Shown here piece after piece: positions 7,971-14,543 of a stretch of DNA of 25,343 bases (positions are counted from its first letter, which is position 1; every line of letters starts with the position of its first letter). Origin of the DNA: UBA9630 sp037137555 (GTDB lineage Bacteria > Patescibacteriota > Minisyncoccia > Moranbacterales > UBA2206); contig JBAXKA010000011.1 of NCBI GenBank assembly GCA_037137555.1, positions 1-25,343 on the forward strand, given 5' to 3'. Both the position numbers and the translations under genes were made by a program. Below the pieces are notes generated by a model, which was given only the letters and a program-made list of their open reading frames with translations, ran no database searches and was not told where the DNA came from.

Positions 7971-8078
7971 GCAAAAGTAGGCGGAAAAAGAGCAGGGGCT
8001 GGCAGAAAAAGTGGAAATAAGAAATTTAGAGAATGAATTGAAAAGTTGGAGCTTGAAATAAAATATTTGTTTTATAAA
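7971..8078 (+). pseudogene. Possible gene remnant with GGKRAGAGRKSG motif
   Basis: The reading frame gives VGGKRAGAGRKSGNKKFRE, then a TGA (8034-8036), then IEKLELEIKYLFYKN in the same frame. The GGxRxGAGRxxG motif is familiar from the N-termini of phage terminase small subunits and related small DNA-binding proteins. There is no start codon with a ribosome binding site, and a terminator lies just upstream. I read it as a decayed fragment of a mobile or phage gene. A chance match is possible because the motif is low in complexity. Confidence 0.25.
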
Positions 8079-8096
8079 AATTCTACTTTAATAAAT

Positions 8097-9119
8097 TTAC
8101 CACTCGCAAGTCTCTATTTTTGAATTGTCTAAATAATTATTTTCTATATACTTTTTCACTTCAAATAGTCCGCCTATTTGATCAATAAGTCCGATTAAAT
8201 TTGCTTGCTCGCCATCGAAAACCCGCCCATCGGATATTTTTCTAACCGTTTCAATTCCAATTTTTCTGTTTTCTGATACGGCATTTACAAAAATATCATG
8301 CGCACTTTGCAATTGCTCCATTATCAATATTTCTTCCTCTTTTGTTGTTGGCTTATCGGAGCTAAGCATATCTTTAAATTTTCCAGTCGAATACAGATGA
8401 TATTTCAAGCCATCCATTTCATTTTTCTTGACATTGTCTAGATATGAAATATACACTCCGATGCTACCGATATCTGAAAGTGATGAGGCAAAAATCCTAT
8501 CAGCGCTTGTTATTGCCCAATAAGCTGCGGATGTTCCAGTCGACCTGACATAAGCTAAGACTGGTTTATATGACCTTCCTATACATTTTTCTATTTCTTC
8601 AGCAGCCAAAGGAATTCCACCAGGAGAATCAACTTCTACTATGATAGCTTTTATTTTTTCATCCTTGTCGGCGACTTCAATTTCATAACAAATATCTTCG
8701 GAAGAAGTTTGTTCTTCATCTGACGAAAAAATTGATGAATTTGATCCAATGTGTGGCACTAATGGTCCTTGAAGTTTTAGGATAATCGAATTACAGTTTT
8801 CATTTGTTGCTTTGGGAGATTTTTCTGCTACGTCATCATTTGTTTTTGCATCATCACTACTTTTATTTGATACTTTTTCGCCTATACCATTGAAAGAAAC
8901 TTCTGTTTTAAATAAATTAGGGAAAAACAATAATATCATAACAAAAATGGTCGCCACAAACACAACGGTCATAATAGCAGTGATAAAAACGAAAACGTGT
9001 AACCACGTTATTTTAATTGAATTGAAAAAGTTTGATATTTTTTGAGGCAAGTCAATTCCAATCGGTTCACGATTTTCAAATTTCTTTTGAGCTTTTACAA
9101 GTTTTTCCCAAATTGTCAT
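8097..9119 (-). CDS. sppA: Signal peptide peptidase SppA-like, S49 family
   Basis: 340 residues: a cytoplasmic N-terminus of about 37, one membrane helix (about 38-66), a Ser/Asp-rich linker and an S49 domain from about residue 110. Family features are IIVEVDSPGG (oxyanion region), TGTSAAYWA carrying the likely nucleophile Ser197, SDIGSIGV, and GKFKD, where Lys249 corresponds to the G-x-x-K position of the Ser/Lys dyad. The usual ASGGYY around the serine is here TSAAYW, an unusual variant. These proteases degrade residual signal peptides in the membrane. The length fits the single-domain (half-size) SppA group. An AGGA lies about seven bases before the ATG, and the upstream gene ends nine bases away, so the two are probably cotranscribed. 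Confidence 0.9.
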   Translation of the reverse strand: MTIWEKLVKAQKKFENREPIGIDLPQKISNFFNSIKITWLHVFVFITAIMTVVFVATIFVMILLFFPNLFKTEVSFNGIGEKVSNKSSDDAKTNDDVAEKSPKATNENCNSIILKLQGPLVPHIGSNSSIFSSDEEQTSSEDICYEIEVADKDEKIKAIIVEVDSPGGIPLAAEEIEKCIGRSYKPVLAYVRSTGTSAAYWAITSADRIFASSLSDIGSIGVYISYLDNVKKNEMDGLKYHLYSTGKFKDMLSSDKPTTKEEEILIMEQLQSAHDIFVNAVSENRKIGIETVRKISDGRVFDGEQANLIGLIDQIGGLFEVKKYIENNYLDNSKIETCEW

Positions 9120-9128
9120 CTTTTTATC

Positions 9129-9575
9129 CTAGGTAACTTTTAAAAATTGCTTATATGTTTTTTCTTCAACTTTTTTATTTTCACTGACTAGAAATATCCT
9201 TAACTTTAGAAAATTCCACCCATATTCCATTTTTTTCGCCTTCCTTTTAAATATAGGTCCCCAGCTCGTTGGAATACCAATAGCATAAATTCTAGCTTTT
9301 TTAGAATTATTTCCTTGCTTGTCCATTCTTGCCATAACTTGTCCGATGGATATCCAAAAAGCATTATGAATTTTTTGAGTATTATATTTTGAGTTACTAT
9401 CACCCTTACATTCTATTAAAAGTATCTTTCTCCACTTAGAGTGAAAAGCTTTGATATCCCAACCATGTTGTCCGATTTTTCTTAGATCGCTAGTTTCCGT
9501 CCAACCTTTTTTAATTAAGTAATTTCTTAATATTTTTTCAATTTGCTCTTCGCTTTTCATATCTTTTCTTTTCAT
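9129..9575 (-). CDS. PD-(D/E)XK-type nuclease-like protein
   Basis: 148 residues. After an N-terminal helix (EEQIEKILRNYLIKKGW) comes GQHGWDIKA with Asp40, then ILLIECKGD with Glu55 and Lys57. This is the classic D...ExK arrangement of restriction-endonuclease-like folds. A Gln (about 79) in the helix IGQVMARM resembles the conserved Gln of several RecB/Mrr-like families. A role in restriction, defence or repair is possible, and no methyltransferase or other partner is nearby. The stop lies nine bases before sppA on the same strand, and a perfect 14-bp palindrome sits just upstream of the gene. Confidence 0.7.
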   Translation of the reverse strand: MKRKDMKSEEQIEKILRNYLIKKGWTETSDLRKIGQHGWDIKAFHSKWRKILLIECKGDSNSKYNTQKIHNAFWISIGQVMARMDKQGNNSKKARIYAIGIPTSWGPIFKRKAKKMEYGWNFLKLRIFLVSENKKVEEKTYKQFLKVT

Positions 9576-9605
9576 ACTACTTTATGAAAAATTAGTAATT
9601 TCTCC

Positions 9606-9619
9606 AAGGAATATTCCTT
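9606..9619. promoter_or_regulatory. Perfect 14-bp palindrome upstream of the nuclease-like gene
   Basis: AAGGAATATTCCTT reads identically on both strands. It lies in the 60-bp gap before the 9575 start, about 30 bases upstream of the ATG. It could be an operator for a dimeric regulator, but no regulator gene is nearby and a chance AT-rich palindrome cannot be excluded. Confidence 0.3.
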
Positions 9620-9635
9620 ATATTTATATTTTTTG

Positions 9636-10349
9636 CTAATTAGCATTTTCCATATATTCTTTTTCTCGTCTAGAGTATTCTTCGAAACTATCAACGCAAG
9701 TATTGCAATCGCGAACAACCTTGCCATTTCTATCTGTTTCAAAAATTAAAACCTCCTCATTTGTTTGACAATTTATAACCAGCTTTGTATTAGAGGCTAG
9801 CGAATCAACCCAGCCACCAGAATAAAAGCAGGCATTTTTACTTTCATTATATGCATATTTTGGAGAAAAAACTGTGCCAATTGTCAATAATAACTTTTTG
9901 TGATTTTCATAAATGGCTTGGCAAATATTCATACATTCGGTCTGTTTTCTAAATAAAAATTCCTTACCCCCTTGTTTGTCTTGATTTTGTTCTGTATTTT
10001 TTAGACCACTTTTATTATTAATGAAAATAGCAATGATGACAATCAAAACAATTATTACAATAAAAGGCGCATATTTGGCAAAATATTTGAAATAATCTAT
10101 TTTTGATTTTTTATCCACTTCAACCTTTTCGCTTTTAATTATTATTTTGTTACTTAGGGTATTTGTTTGTGCTTTTTTTTCTTTCCTCTTTTTTATCAAA
10201 GCAACAATCATATTGGCTATCCCAATCAAAAGACAAATATCACCAAGCACGCCGACAGCATCTCCAACAACTCCGCCAATAAAGCGTCCCACGATAGCAC
10301 CAACTAAACCAATTGTGAGTAACGCTTGCCACGGAATATTCTTTTTCAT
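9636..10349 (-). CDS. Membrane protein with a Cys-containing C-terminal domain, unknown
   Basis: 237 residues, no recognised family. A Gly-rich hydrophobic hairpin (about residues 8-52) precedes a Lys-rich loop, and a third helix lies at about 94-110. The remaining C-terminal region has six Cys (139, 143, 174, 194, 215, 218, including CNTC), which would suit disulfides if it lies outside the cell. The first segment (GLVGAIVGRFIGGVVGDAVG) looks like glycine-zipper or simple hydrophobic-hairpin sequence. The gene starts 11 bp after the stop of the next upstream membrane-protein gene, so the two are likely one transcriptional unit. Confidence 0.7.
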   Translation of the reverse strand: MKKNIPWQALLTIGLVGAIVGRFIGGVVGDAVGVLGDICLLIGIANMIVALIKKRKEKKAQTNTLSNKIIIKSEKVEVDKKSKIDYFKYFAKYAPFIVIIVLIVIIAIFINNKSGLKNTEQNQDKQGGKEFLFRKQTECMNICQAIYENHKKLLLTIGTVFSPKYAYNESKNACFYSGGWVDSLASNTKLVINCQTNEEVLIFETDRNGKVVRDCNTCVDSFEEYSRREKEYMENAN

Positions 10350-10360
10350 ATTTTTATAAA

Positions 10361-10846
10361 TTATTTACTCATTCCATTTTTCAAAAGACACTCATTGTAT
10401 GTTTTGTTTTTAATTTTTTCGTAATCGCCCTTTGTAAATGAATAGTAGCCATTAATTTCTAAATTTGTTTCCACTCTTAGCATATTTTCTGCTTCATTTT
10501 TTGCCTCGACAAAACATTCCTTTCTAATATTTTCTGGTCTAACGATAAACCAATAAAAAGAAAAACTAATTAATACTAAGCCCACCAAGCCTGTCACGAT
10601 TTTATTTTTATCAATTTTAGCAAGCCCTTTTTCTTTTATTGTTTTAATATTCCTAGCCTCTATTGGCAACTTGTTTTTGAATTGCAGAAAAACAATATAA
10701 GGGACTCCAACCAAACAAAATAGTGTCCATAAATTAAATCCTATTGCTTGTGTATTACTCCAATCTGAAAGTTGTTTCAAATTTTCACCTGCGATTGTGC
10801 CAATAAAGAATGCTACCCCGATAATTGTTATTACTATTTTTTTCAT
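10361..10846 (-). CDS. Small membrane protein, unknown
   Basis: 161 residues, no recognised family. Hydrophobic segments lie at about residues 4-20, 37-56 and 84-102, and a soluble C-terminal tail holds two Cys (about 111 and 153) in a Glu/Lys/Asn-rich context ending CLLKNGMSK. It starts MKKIVITIIG and is followed after 11 bp by another unknown membrane protein on the same strand. The 88-bp gap upstream separates it from the nuclease-like gene at 10935-11327. Confidence 0.7.
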   Translation of the reverse strand: MKKIVITIIGVAFFIGTIAGENLKQLSDWSNTQAIGFNLWTLFCLVGVPYIVFLQFKNKLPIEARNIKTIKEKGLAKIDKNKIVTGLVGLVLISFSFYWFIVRPENIRKECFVEAKNEAENMLRVETNLEINGYYSFTKGDYEKIKNKTYNECLLKNGMSK

Positions 10847-10934
10847 ATTTCTTGTTATTTAAAATTTATACTGGCTAATTTATATGTTATAGCCAAGTTG
10901 ACTAAAAGGCACCCTGGGTATAAATAAGCTCGAT

Positions 10935-11327
10935 TTAATTGAGTCTTTTCAATCCAGTCTCGTCATAAAAATAAAACGCGACTTTTGTCAGTTTCCCATA
11001 TTTGTTATCAAGCCAATAATTTGGCACTCTTATATCTAAACCAAAAACTAGAAATTTATGATCCGCTAGTGTTTTTTCTAGTAGCCAAACATATTCTGAA
11101 ATAGTGCTCAATTTAGCATGAGGCGGTTTTCCATTAGGACACATCTTATAGTATTTTGCATCTCCAATATATTGCTTTTCGTTTTTAGAAACAAAATCGA
11201 AACTTTTTCGAACGCCTTGTATGTCAACTATTTTTTTGCCTCTCTCGTGATGAAAAGCCGTTTTAAATTCTACGGTGAGAATTTCCATTATTTTCTTTTC
11301 AAATTTGGCACTTTCTAATGTTGGCAT
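10935..11327 (-). CDS. Possible PD-(D/E)XK-like protein, unknown
   Basis: About 130 residues from the ATG at 11327 (MPTLESAKF). The frame is open to 11420, but that extension overlaps a structured non-coding region and looks non-native, so the shorter start is preferred. An N-terminal helix is followed by KSFDFVSKNEKQYIGDAKYYK, whose D...(9-10 residues)...DxK spacing fits the PD-(D/E)XK nuclease core. A later segment (HKFLVFGLDIRVPNYWL) could be the next strand and helix. No ribosome binding site is obvious. It is the first gene of a same-strand run of five small genes. The nuclease assignment rests on one motif. Confidence 0.6.
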   Translation of the reverse strand: MPTLESAKFEKKIMEILTVEFKTAFHHERGKKIVDIQGVRKSFDFVSKNEKQYIGDAKYYKMCPNGKPPHAKLSTISEYVWLLEKTLADHKFLVFGLDIRVPNYWLDNKYGKLTKVAFYFYDETGLKRLN

Positions 11328-11654
11328 ATTTATTACTAATTGGATTTTTGAAATAAAAAAAGGCAACCCTACTGGTTGTCGCACCCAAATAGACAGATTG
11401 TGTCCAATTGTTTTAAGCAAAGTTGCCCTATTTTCAGGCGCAATCTTGCTTGTTCACTACGGAACAGTGTCTATTTAATTGGATGCGACATTTCCAACTT
11501 AACACTAAATAAACAAAAAGACAATGTACCGCATTTTCAAAACTATATAGACATGTCATGCCTCTGCGTTTTTTTTGCTGAGTAAAAAACTAATTATTAA
11601 ACTTTGCGCCTAGTATTGAAAACTATTAGCTACTCATGCTATAATTAAACCACT
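11328..11654. other. Gene-free stretch with nested inverted repeats and a promoter
   Basis: No supported coding sequence is present. A small hairpin GGCAACC (11352-11358) / GGTTGTC (11374-11380) is followed by a longer imperfect pairing between 11378-11396 (begins GTCGCACCCAA, contains ATAGACA) and 11468-11489 (begins TGTCTATTTAATTGG, ends GCGAC). A run AGTTGCC at 11421-11427 can also pair with GGCAACC, giving alternative folds. The right end carries the promoter for the phosphodiesterase gene. Confidence 0.5.
11616..11645 (+). promoter_or_regulatory. Strong promoter for the phosphodiesterase-UDG unit
   Basis: TTGAAA (11616-11621) and a consensus TATAAT (11640-11645), preceded by an extended TG (TGCTATAAT), are separated by 18 bases. 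The predicted transcription start near 11652 leaves only about three bases before the ATG at 11655, so the mRNA should be nearly leaderless. This is the closest match to consensus in the window. Confidence 0.7.
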
Positions 11655-12158
11655 ATGCAAATCGCCATCATTTCAGACATTCATAACAATGAAATAAACT
11701 TGGAAAAAGTTTTGCGTTTTTGTGCTACCCAAAAAATTACAACCCTAATTTGTTGCGGTGATTTAGCTGCGAAAGAAACGCTCGATCTTTTGAATGATAA
11801 TTTTTCCGGAGAAATTTATTTGGCTTTTGGCAATATGGACAACGACCATTTGCGTGATTTTGAATTTCTGGAAAAATATCGCAACACTTTTATTTTTAAA
11901 AATTTTGGAGAAATTAAGCTGGCTGAAAAATCAATTGCTTTCGTCCATTTTCCTGATGTTGCTAGAAAACTTTCCGAGAGTGGAAAATATAATTTTGTTT
12001 TTTATGGACATACTCACAAACCTTGGACAGAAAAAATTGGAAATTGCACAATGCTCAATCCCGGCAATGTTGCCGGCGATATCTATCCACCAACATTTGC
12101 TACATGGGATACAGAAAATGCTAATTTTAAATTATTGCGAATCCATGAGCTTAAATAA
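11655..12158 (+). CDS. YfcE/MJ0936-type calcineurin-like phosphodiesterase
   Basis: 167 residues, the usual size for this family of two-metal phosphodiesterases. The metal-binding motifs are in order: SDIHNN (DxH), CCGDLA (GD), AFGNMDND (GN), a single His in AFVHFP, and FYGHTHKP (GHTH) near residue 120, followed by LNPGN. Members hydrolyse phosphodiesters in vitro, and physiological substrates are mostly unknown. The Met at 11655 directly precedes the beta strand QIAIISD, as expected. The last 14 bases overlap the start of the uracil-DNA glycosylase gene, so translation of the two is probably coupled. Confidence 0.92.
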   Translation: MQIAIISDIHNNEINLEKVLRFCATQKITTLICCGDLAAKETLDLLNDNFSGEIYLAFGNMDNDHLRDFEFLEKYRNTFIFKNFGEIKLAEKSIAFVHFPDVARKLSESGKYNFVFYGHTHKPWTEKIGNCTMLNPGNVAGDIYPPTFATWDTENANFKLLRIHELK

Positions 12159-12726
12159 TTCATCTCAGTCAAATAAACTAAAAAAATTAAACACAAAAAT
12201 GCTTGATTGCACCCAATGTTCTTTGCGAAAAAATTGTATTCAAGTTGTTTGTGGCACAGGAAATGCTGAGGCGAAAATTTTATTTATCGGCGAAGCACCA
12301 GGCAAAAAAGAAGATGAAACTGGACAGCCATTTATTGGTGCCTCGGGAAAATTTCTCGACGAAATGCTCGCGACAATCAAACTCAAACGCAATGATATTT
12401 ATATTGCCAACATCATAAAATGTCGCCCACCAAAAAATCGCGATCCCCTGCCCGAAGAAATTGCCGTTTGCTGGCCGTGGCTTCTTGCTCAAATAAAAAT
12501 TATAAAACCAAAGTTAATTGTTACGCTGGGAAAACATTCGATGCGAGCATTTTTTCCAGAATTAAAAATTTCCCAAGCTCACGGAAAAATAACGCAAAAA
12601 AATATCTCAGACATTGGTCAATATTTTTTTTATCCACTTTATCATCCGGCTGTTGCATTATATAAAAGATCGATGCGTGAAGTGCTACTTCGAGATTTCA
12701 AAAGAATTCCGAAGATTATTTTGTAA
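12145..12726 (+). CDS. Uracil-DNA glycosylase, type 4 (4Fe-4S family)
   Basis: 193 residues. It removes uracil from DNA and starts base excision repair. The four Cys expected to hold the 4Fe-4S cluster are C22 and C25 (CTQC), C93 (IIKCRP) and C109 (CWPWL). The uracil-binding motif GEAPGKKEDETGQPFIG spans about 49-65, and the C-terminal catalytic-pocket motif YHPAV has His165. The ATG at 12145 overlaps the preceding gene by 14 bp. The frame is open further upstream to 11794, but that part is out-of-frame reading of the phosphodiesterase gene. The abasic sites this enzyme makes are substrates for the endonuclease IV encoded at 6571. Confidence 0.95.
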   Translation: MSLNNSSQSNKLKKLNTKMLDCTQCSLRKNCIQVVCGTGNAEAKILFIGEAPGKKEDETGQPFIGASGKFLDEMLATIKLKRNDIYIANIIKCRPPKNRDPLPEEIAVCWPWLLAQIKIIKPKLIVTLGKHSMRAFFPELKISQAHGKITQKNISDIGQYFFYPLYHPAVALYKRSMREVLLRDFKRIPKIIL

Positions 12727-12753
12727 ATTTACATGAATGCTACTGCATATTCG

Positions 12754-12836
12754 TGGGCGAGGAGGGACTCGAACCCTCATGGAGCAAGCTCCGCAACATT
12801 TTAAGTGTTGAGTGTATACCATTCCACCACTCGCCC
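12754..12836 (-). tRNA. tRNA-Leu (UAA)
   Basis: 83 bases read on the minus strand. Acceptor GGGCGAG pairs with CTCGCCC. The anticodon stem is CAACA/TGTTG with loop CTTAAAA, anticodon TAA. The long variable arm (CGGAGCTTGCTCC) is typical of tRNA-Leu, and the T arm contains GGTTCGAGTCC. The discriminator base is A. CCA is not encoded. Confidence 0.95.
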
Positions 12837-12838
12837 AA

Positions 12839-13166
12839 TTATTTTTTTCTATTTCTTCCTCTGTGTGTTGGCTTTAAACTATGACAATTAGGACAAAGCA
12901 CCCTCAGATTTTCCAAGAAAATTACTCCCCTTTATCAATATTTCTTCTAATTTTAATCGCGACTTCCCAATTCCTCGCAGGCCTTTATTCCAAATCTTTC
13001 CCGTAAAATGTTTTTTGTCTATTTTATAGATTTCTAAAAATTTTTTTATTTGAGCATAATTTCCTCCAGCTTCTTTTAATTTCAATTTTTGCAAAACTTG
13101 CCTAACGCTTGTAGACAATTCAACCGCTTTTTTTAATTCATTCTCTGTCCAACTTCTTTTTCTCAT
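12839..13166 (-). pseudogene. HNH endonuclease remnant with internal deletion
   Basis: The intact 5' part (from ATG 13166) gives an HNH-associated N-terminal domain: SWTENELKKAVELSTSVRQVL, GGNYAQIKKFL, HFTGKIWNKG, LEEIL. In the family this continues into a zinc/HNH core with CxxC, a HING-type segment and CPNCH. Here the frame reaches GSNFLGKSEGALS and stops near 12888. In another frame, immediately there, the family's C-terminus continues: LENLRVLCPNCHSLKPTHRGRN, with a stop at 12839. The central catalytic segment, roughly 40 codons by comparison with memory of the family, is missing and the frame is shifted. The 92-residue product would lack the active site. The gene is squeezed between tRNA-Leu (3 bp away) and tRNA-Cys (8 bp away). 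Confidence 0.75.
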
Positions 13167-13174
13167 AATATCGC

Positions 13175-13248
13175 TGGAGGTCCGGAACAGAATTGAACTG
13201 TTGTAAAAGGTTTTGCAGACCTTTGCCTAACCACTCGGCCACCGGACC
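13175..13248 (-). tRNA. tRNA-Cys (GCA), CCA encoded
   Basis: 74 bases including an encoded 3' CCA (13177-13175). Acceptor GGTCCGG pairs with CCGGACC, and the discriminator is U as required for tRNA-Cys. The anticodon stem is AAGGT/ACCTT with loop CTGCAAA, anticodon GCA. The D arm contains GAGTGGTTAGG. It is the only one of the four tRNAs here with an encoded CCA. Confidence 0.93.
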
Positions 13249-13299
13249 AACTCTATATCATGACTAAATAATCCTATCAAGCCGAGGTATTAAAGTCAA

Positions 13300-14466
13300 T
13301 TATTTAAAACTTTTATACAGTGCCAAAGTTTCCTGTGCCGTTTTTTCCCAATTAAACTTTTCAACTTGCTTTTTGCCTTTTTCGCGATAATTATTTTTCA
13401 ACTCTTCACTCTCCGAAAATTGAAACATCGCATCAGCAATTTCTTTTGTGTCCAAAGGATTCACAAGCATTGCTGCATCGCCAGCAATTTCTGGAATAGA
13501 TGAGACATCTGACGAGATCACTGGCACACCAGTCGCAAAAGCCTCAAGCACAGTTGTGCCAAATCCTTCATAAAGGGACGGCATCACAAAAAAATCGGCC
13601 TGTGCAAAAAGTGGTGCTAAATCATCTCCGATAATATAGCCCGTAAAAATAACATCTTTTTCAATGTCTAAATCTTTTGCCAATTGTTTATATTCAGTCG
13701 CCAACCAGCCTCGCTTTCCCGCCATAACCAATTTATAATTAAAATTTTTAGCTTTTGCTTGAAAACTTTTTTTGAAAAGCACAAAAGCTTCAAAGAGGCG
13801 TGTAATATTTTTCAACGGCTCAATTGTTCCTAAAAATAATAAATACTTATCTTCCATTTCAAGTGAATATCGCTTTAAAACTTCTTCACGAGACAAAACT
13901 GATTTTTCTGACAAGCGTTTATCAAATCCACTGTAAATCACTTGCACTTTATTTTCCGCACATTTAAAAATTTCGCAAAGATCTTTTTTGGTTGAAGCAG
14001 AAACTGCAATTAATTTATCTGCTTTACTAATTGCCATACTCAGCATCGCTTTAGTTTTTGTTCTGACTAACACAGGAAAAGCATCGGGCACTTTCATAAC
14101 TGCTAAATCATAAATTGTAACAATTGTTTTTCCAGAATAAGTGCTGGGGATTCTGCTCAGTGGAGAAGTGGTGTGAAGCACATCCAATTTTTCTCGCATC
14201 AATGTAGCCGTGCCCAAGATTTCACTATAGGCTCCTGGCAAATATTTTTTATAATCCGAAAATGGATAAAATTTTATTTTCACATTTGCCTTGGAAAATT
14301 TCTTCACATCTTTTTCTCGCACACGAAAATCAAAGAATAAGACATATTCATTTTCCCTGTCAATTTCCAAAAGATGACGAATTAATTGATAGGCATAATG
14401 ACCAGCACCAATCGCCTCGCCTCTTTCTGGATTCAAAATTGTTCTCGCATCAATTCCTATTCGCAT
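13300..14466 (-). CDS. Glycosyltransferase, GT4 type (GT-B fold)
   Basis: 388 residues, typical for the family. The N-terminal acceptor-side Rossmann domain starts MRIGIDARTI with GAGHYAYQLIRHL (Gly-rich loop and helix). The C-terminal donor-binding domain contains LFLGTIEPLKNITRLFEAF and the signature SLYEGFGTTVLEAFATGVPVI with the two Glu of the E-x7-E motif, then PEIAGDAAMLVNP. It transfers a sugar from a nucleotide-sugar donor to an unknown acceptor, probably for surface glycan or glycoprotein synthesis. It lies 77 bp downstream of the large secreted protein gene on the same strand. Glycosylation of that Thr/Pro-rich protein is an attractive but untested idea. Confidence 0.92.
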   Translation of the reverse strand: MRIGIDARTILNPERGEAIGAGHYAYQLIRHLLEIDRENEYVLFFDFRVREKDVKKFSKANVKIKFYPFSDYKKYLPGAYSEILGTATLMREKLDVLHTTSPLSRIPSTYSGKTIVTIYDLAVMKVPDAFPVLVRTKTKAMLSMAISKADKLIAVSASTKKDLCEIFKCAENKVQVIYSGFDKRLSEKSVLSREEVLKRYSLEMEDKYLLFLGTIEPLKNITRLFEAFVLFKKSFQAKAKNFNYKLVMAGKRGWLATEYKQLAKDLDIEKDVIFTGYIIGDDLAPLFAQADFFVMPSLYEGFGTTVLEAFATGVPVISSDVSSIPEIAGDAAMLVNPLDTKEIADAMFQFSESEELKNNYREKGKKQVEKFNWEKTAQETLALYKSFK

Positions 14467-14543
14467 ATATTTTTATACCCTAAAACTGCTTATGCTCCTA
14501 TTCTAACATTTTACCTATTTTTAGTCCAGAAGAAAAATCACAA

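Noticed and set aside
11794..12144. N-terminal extension of the uracil-DNA glycosylase frame
   Set aside because: This part is the out-of-frame reading of the phosphodiesterase gene. Family homology begins only after the ATG at 12145.
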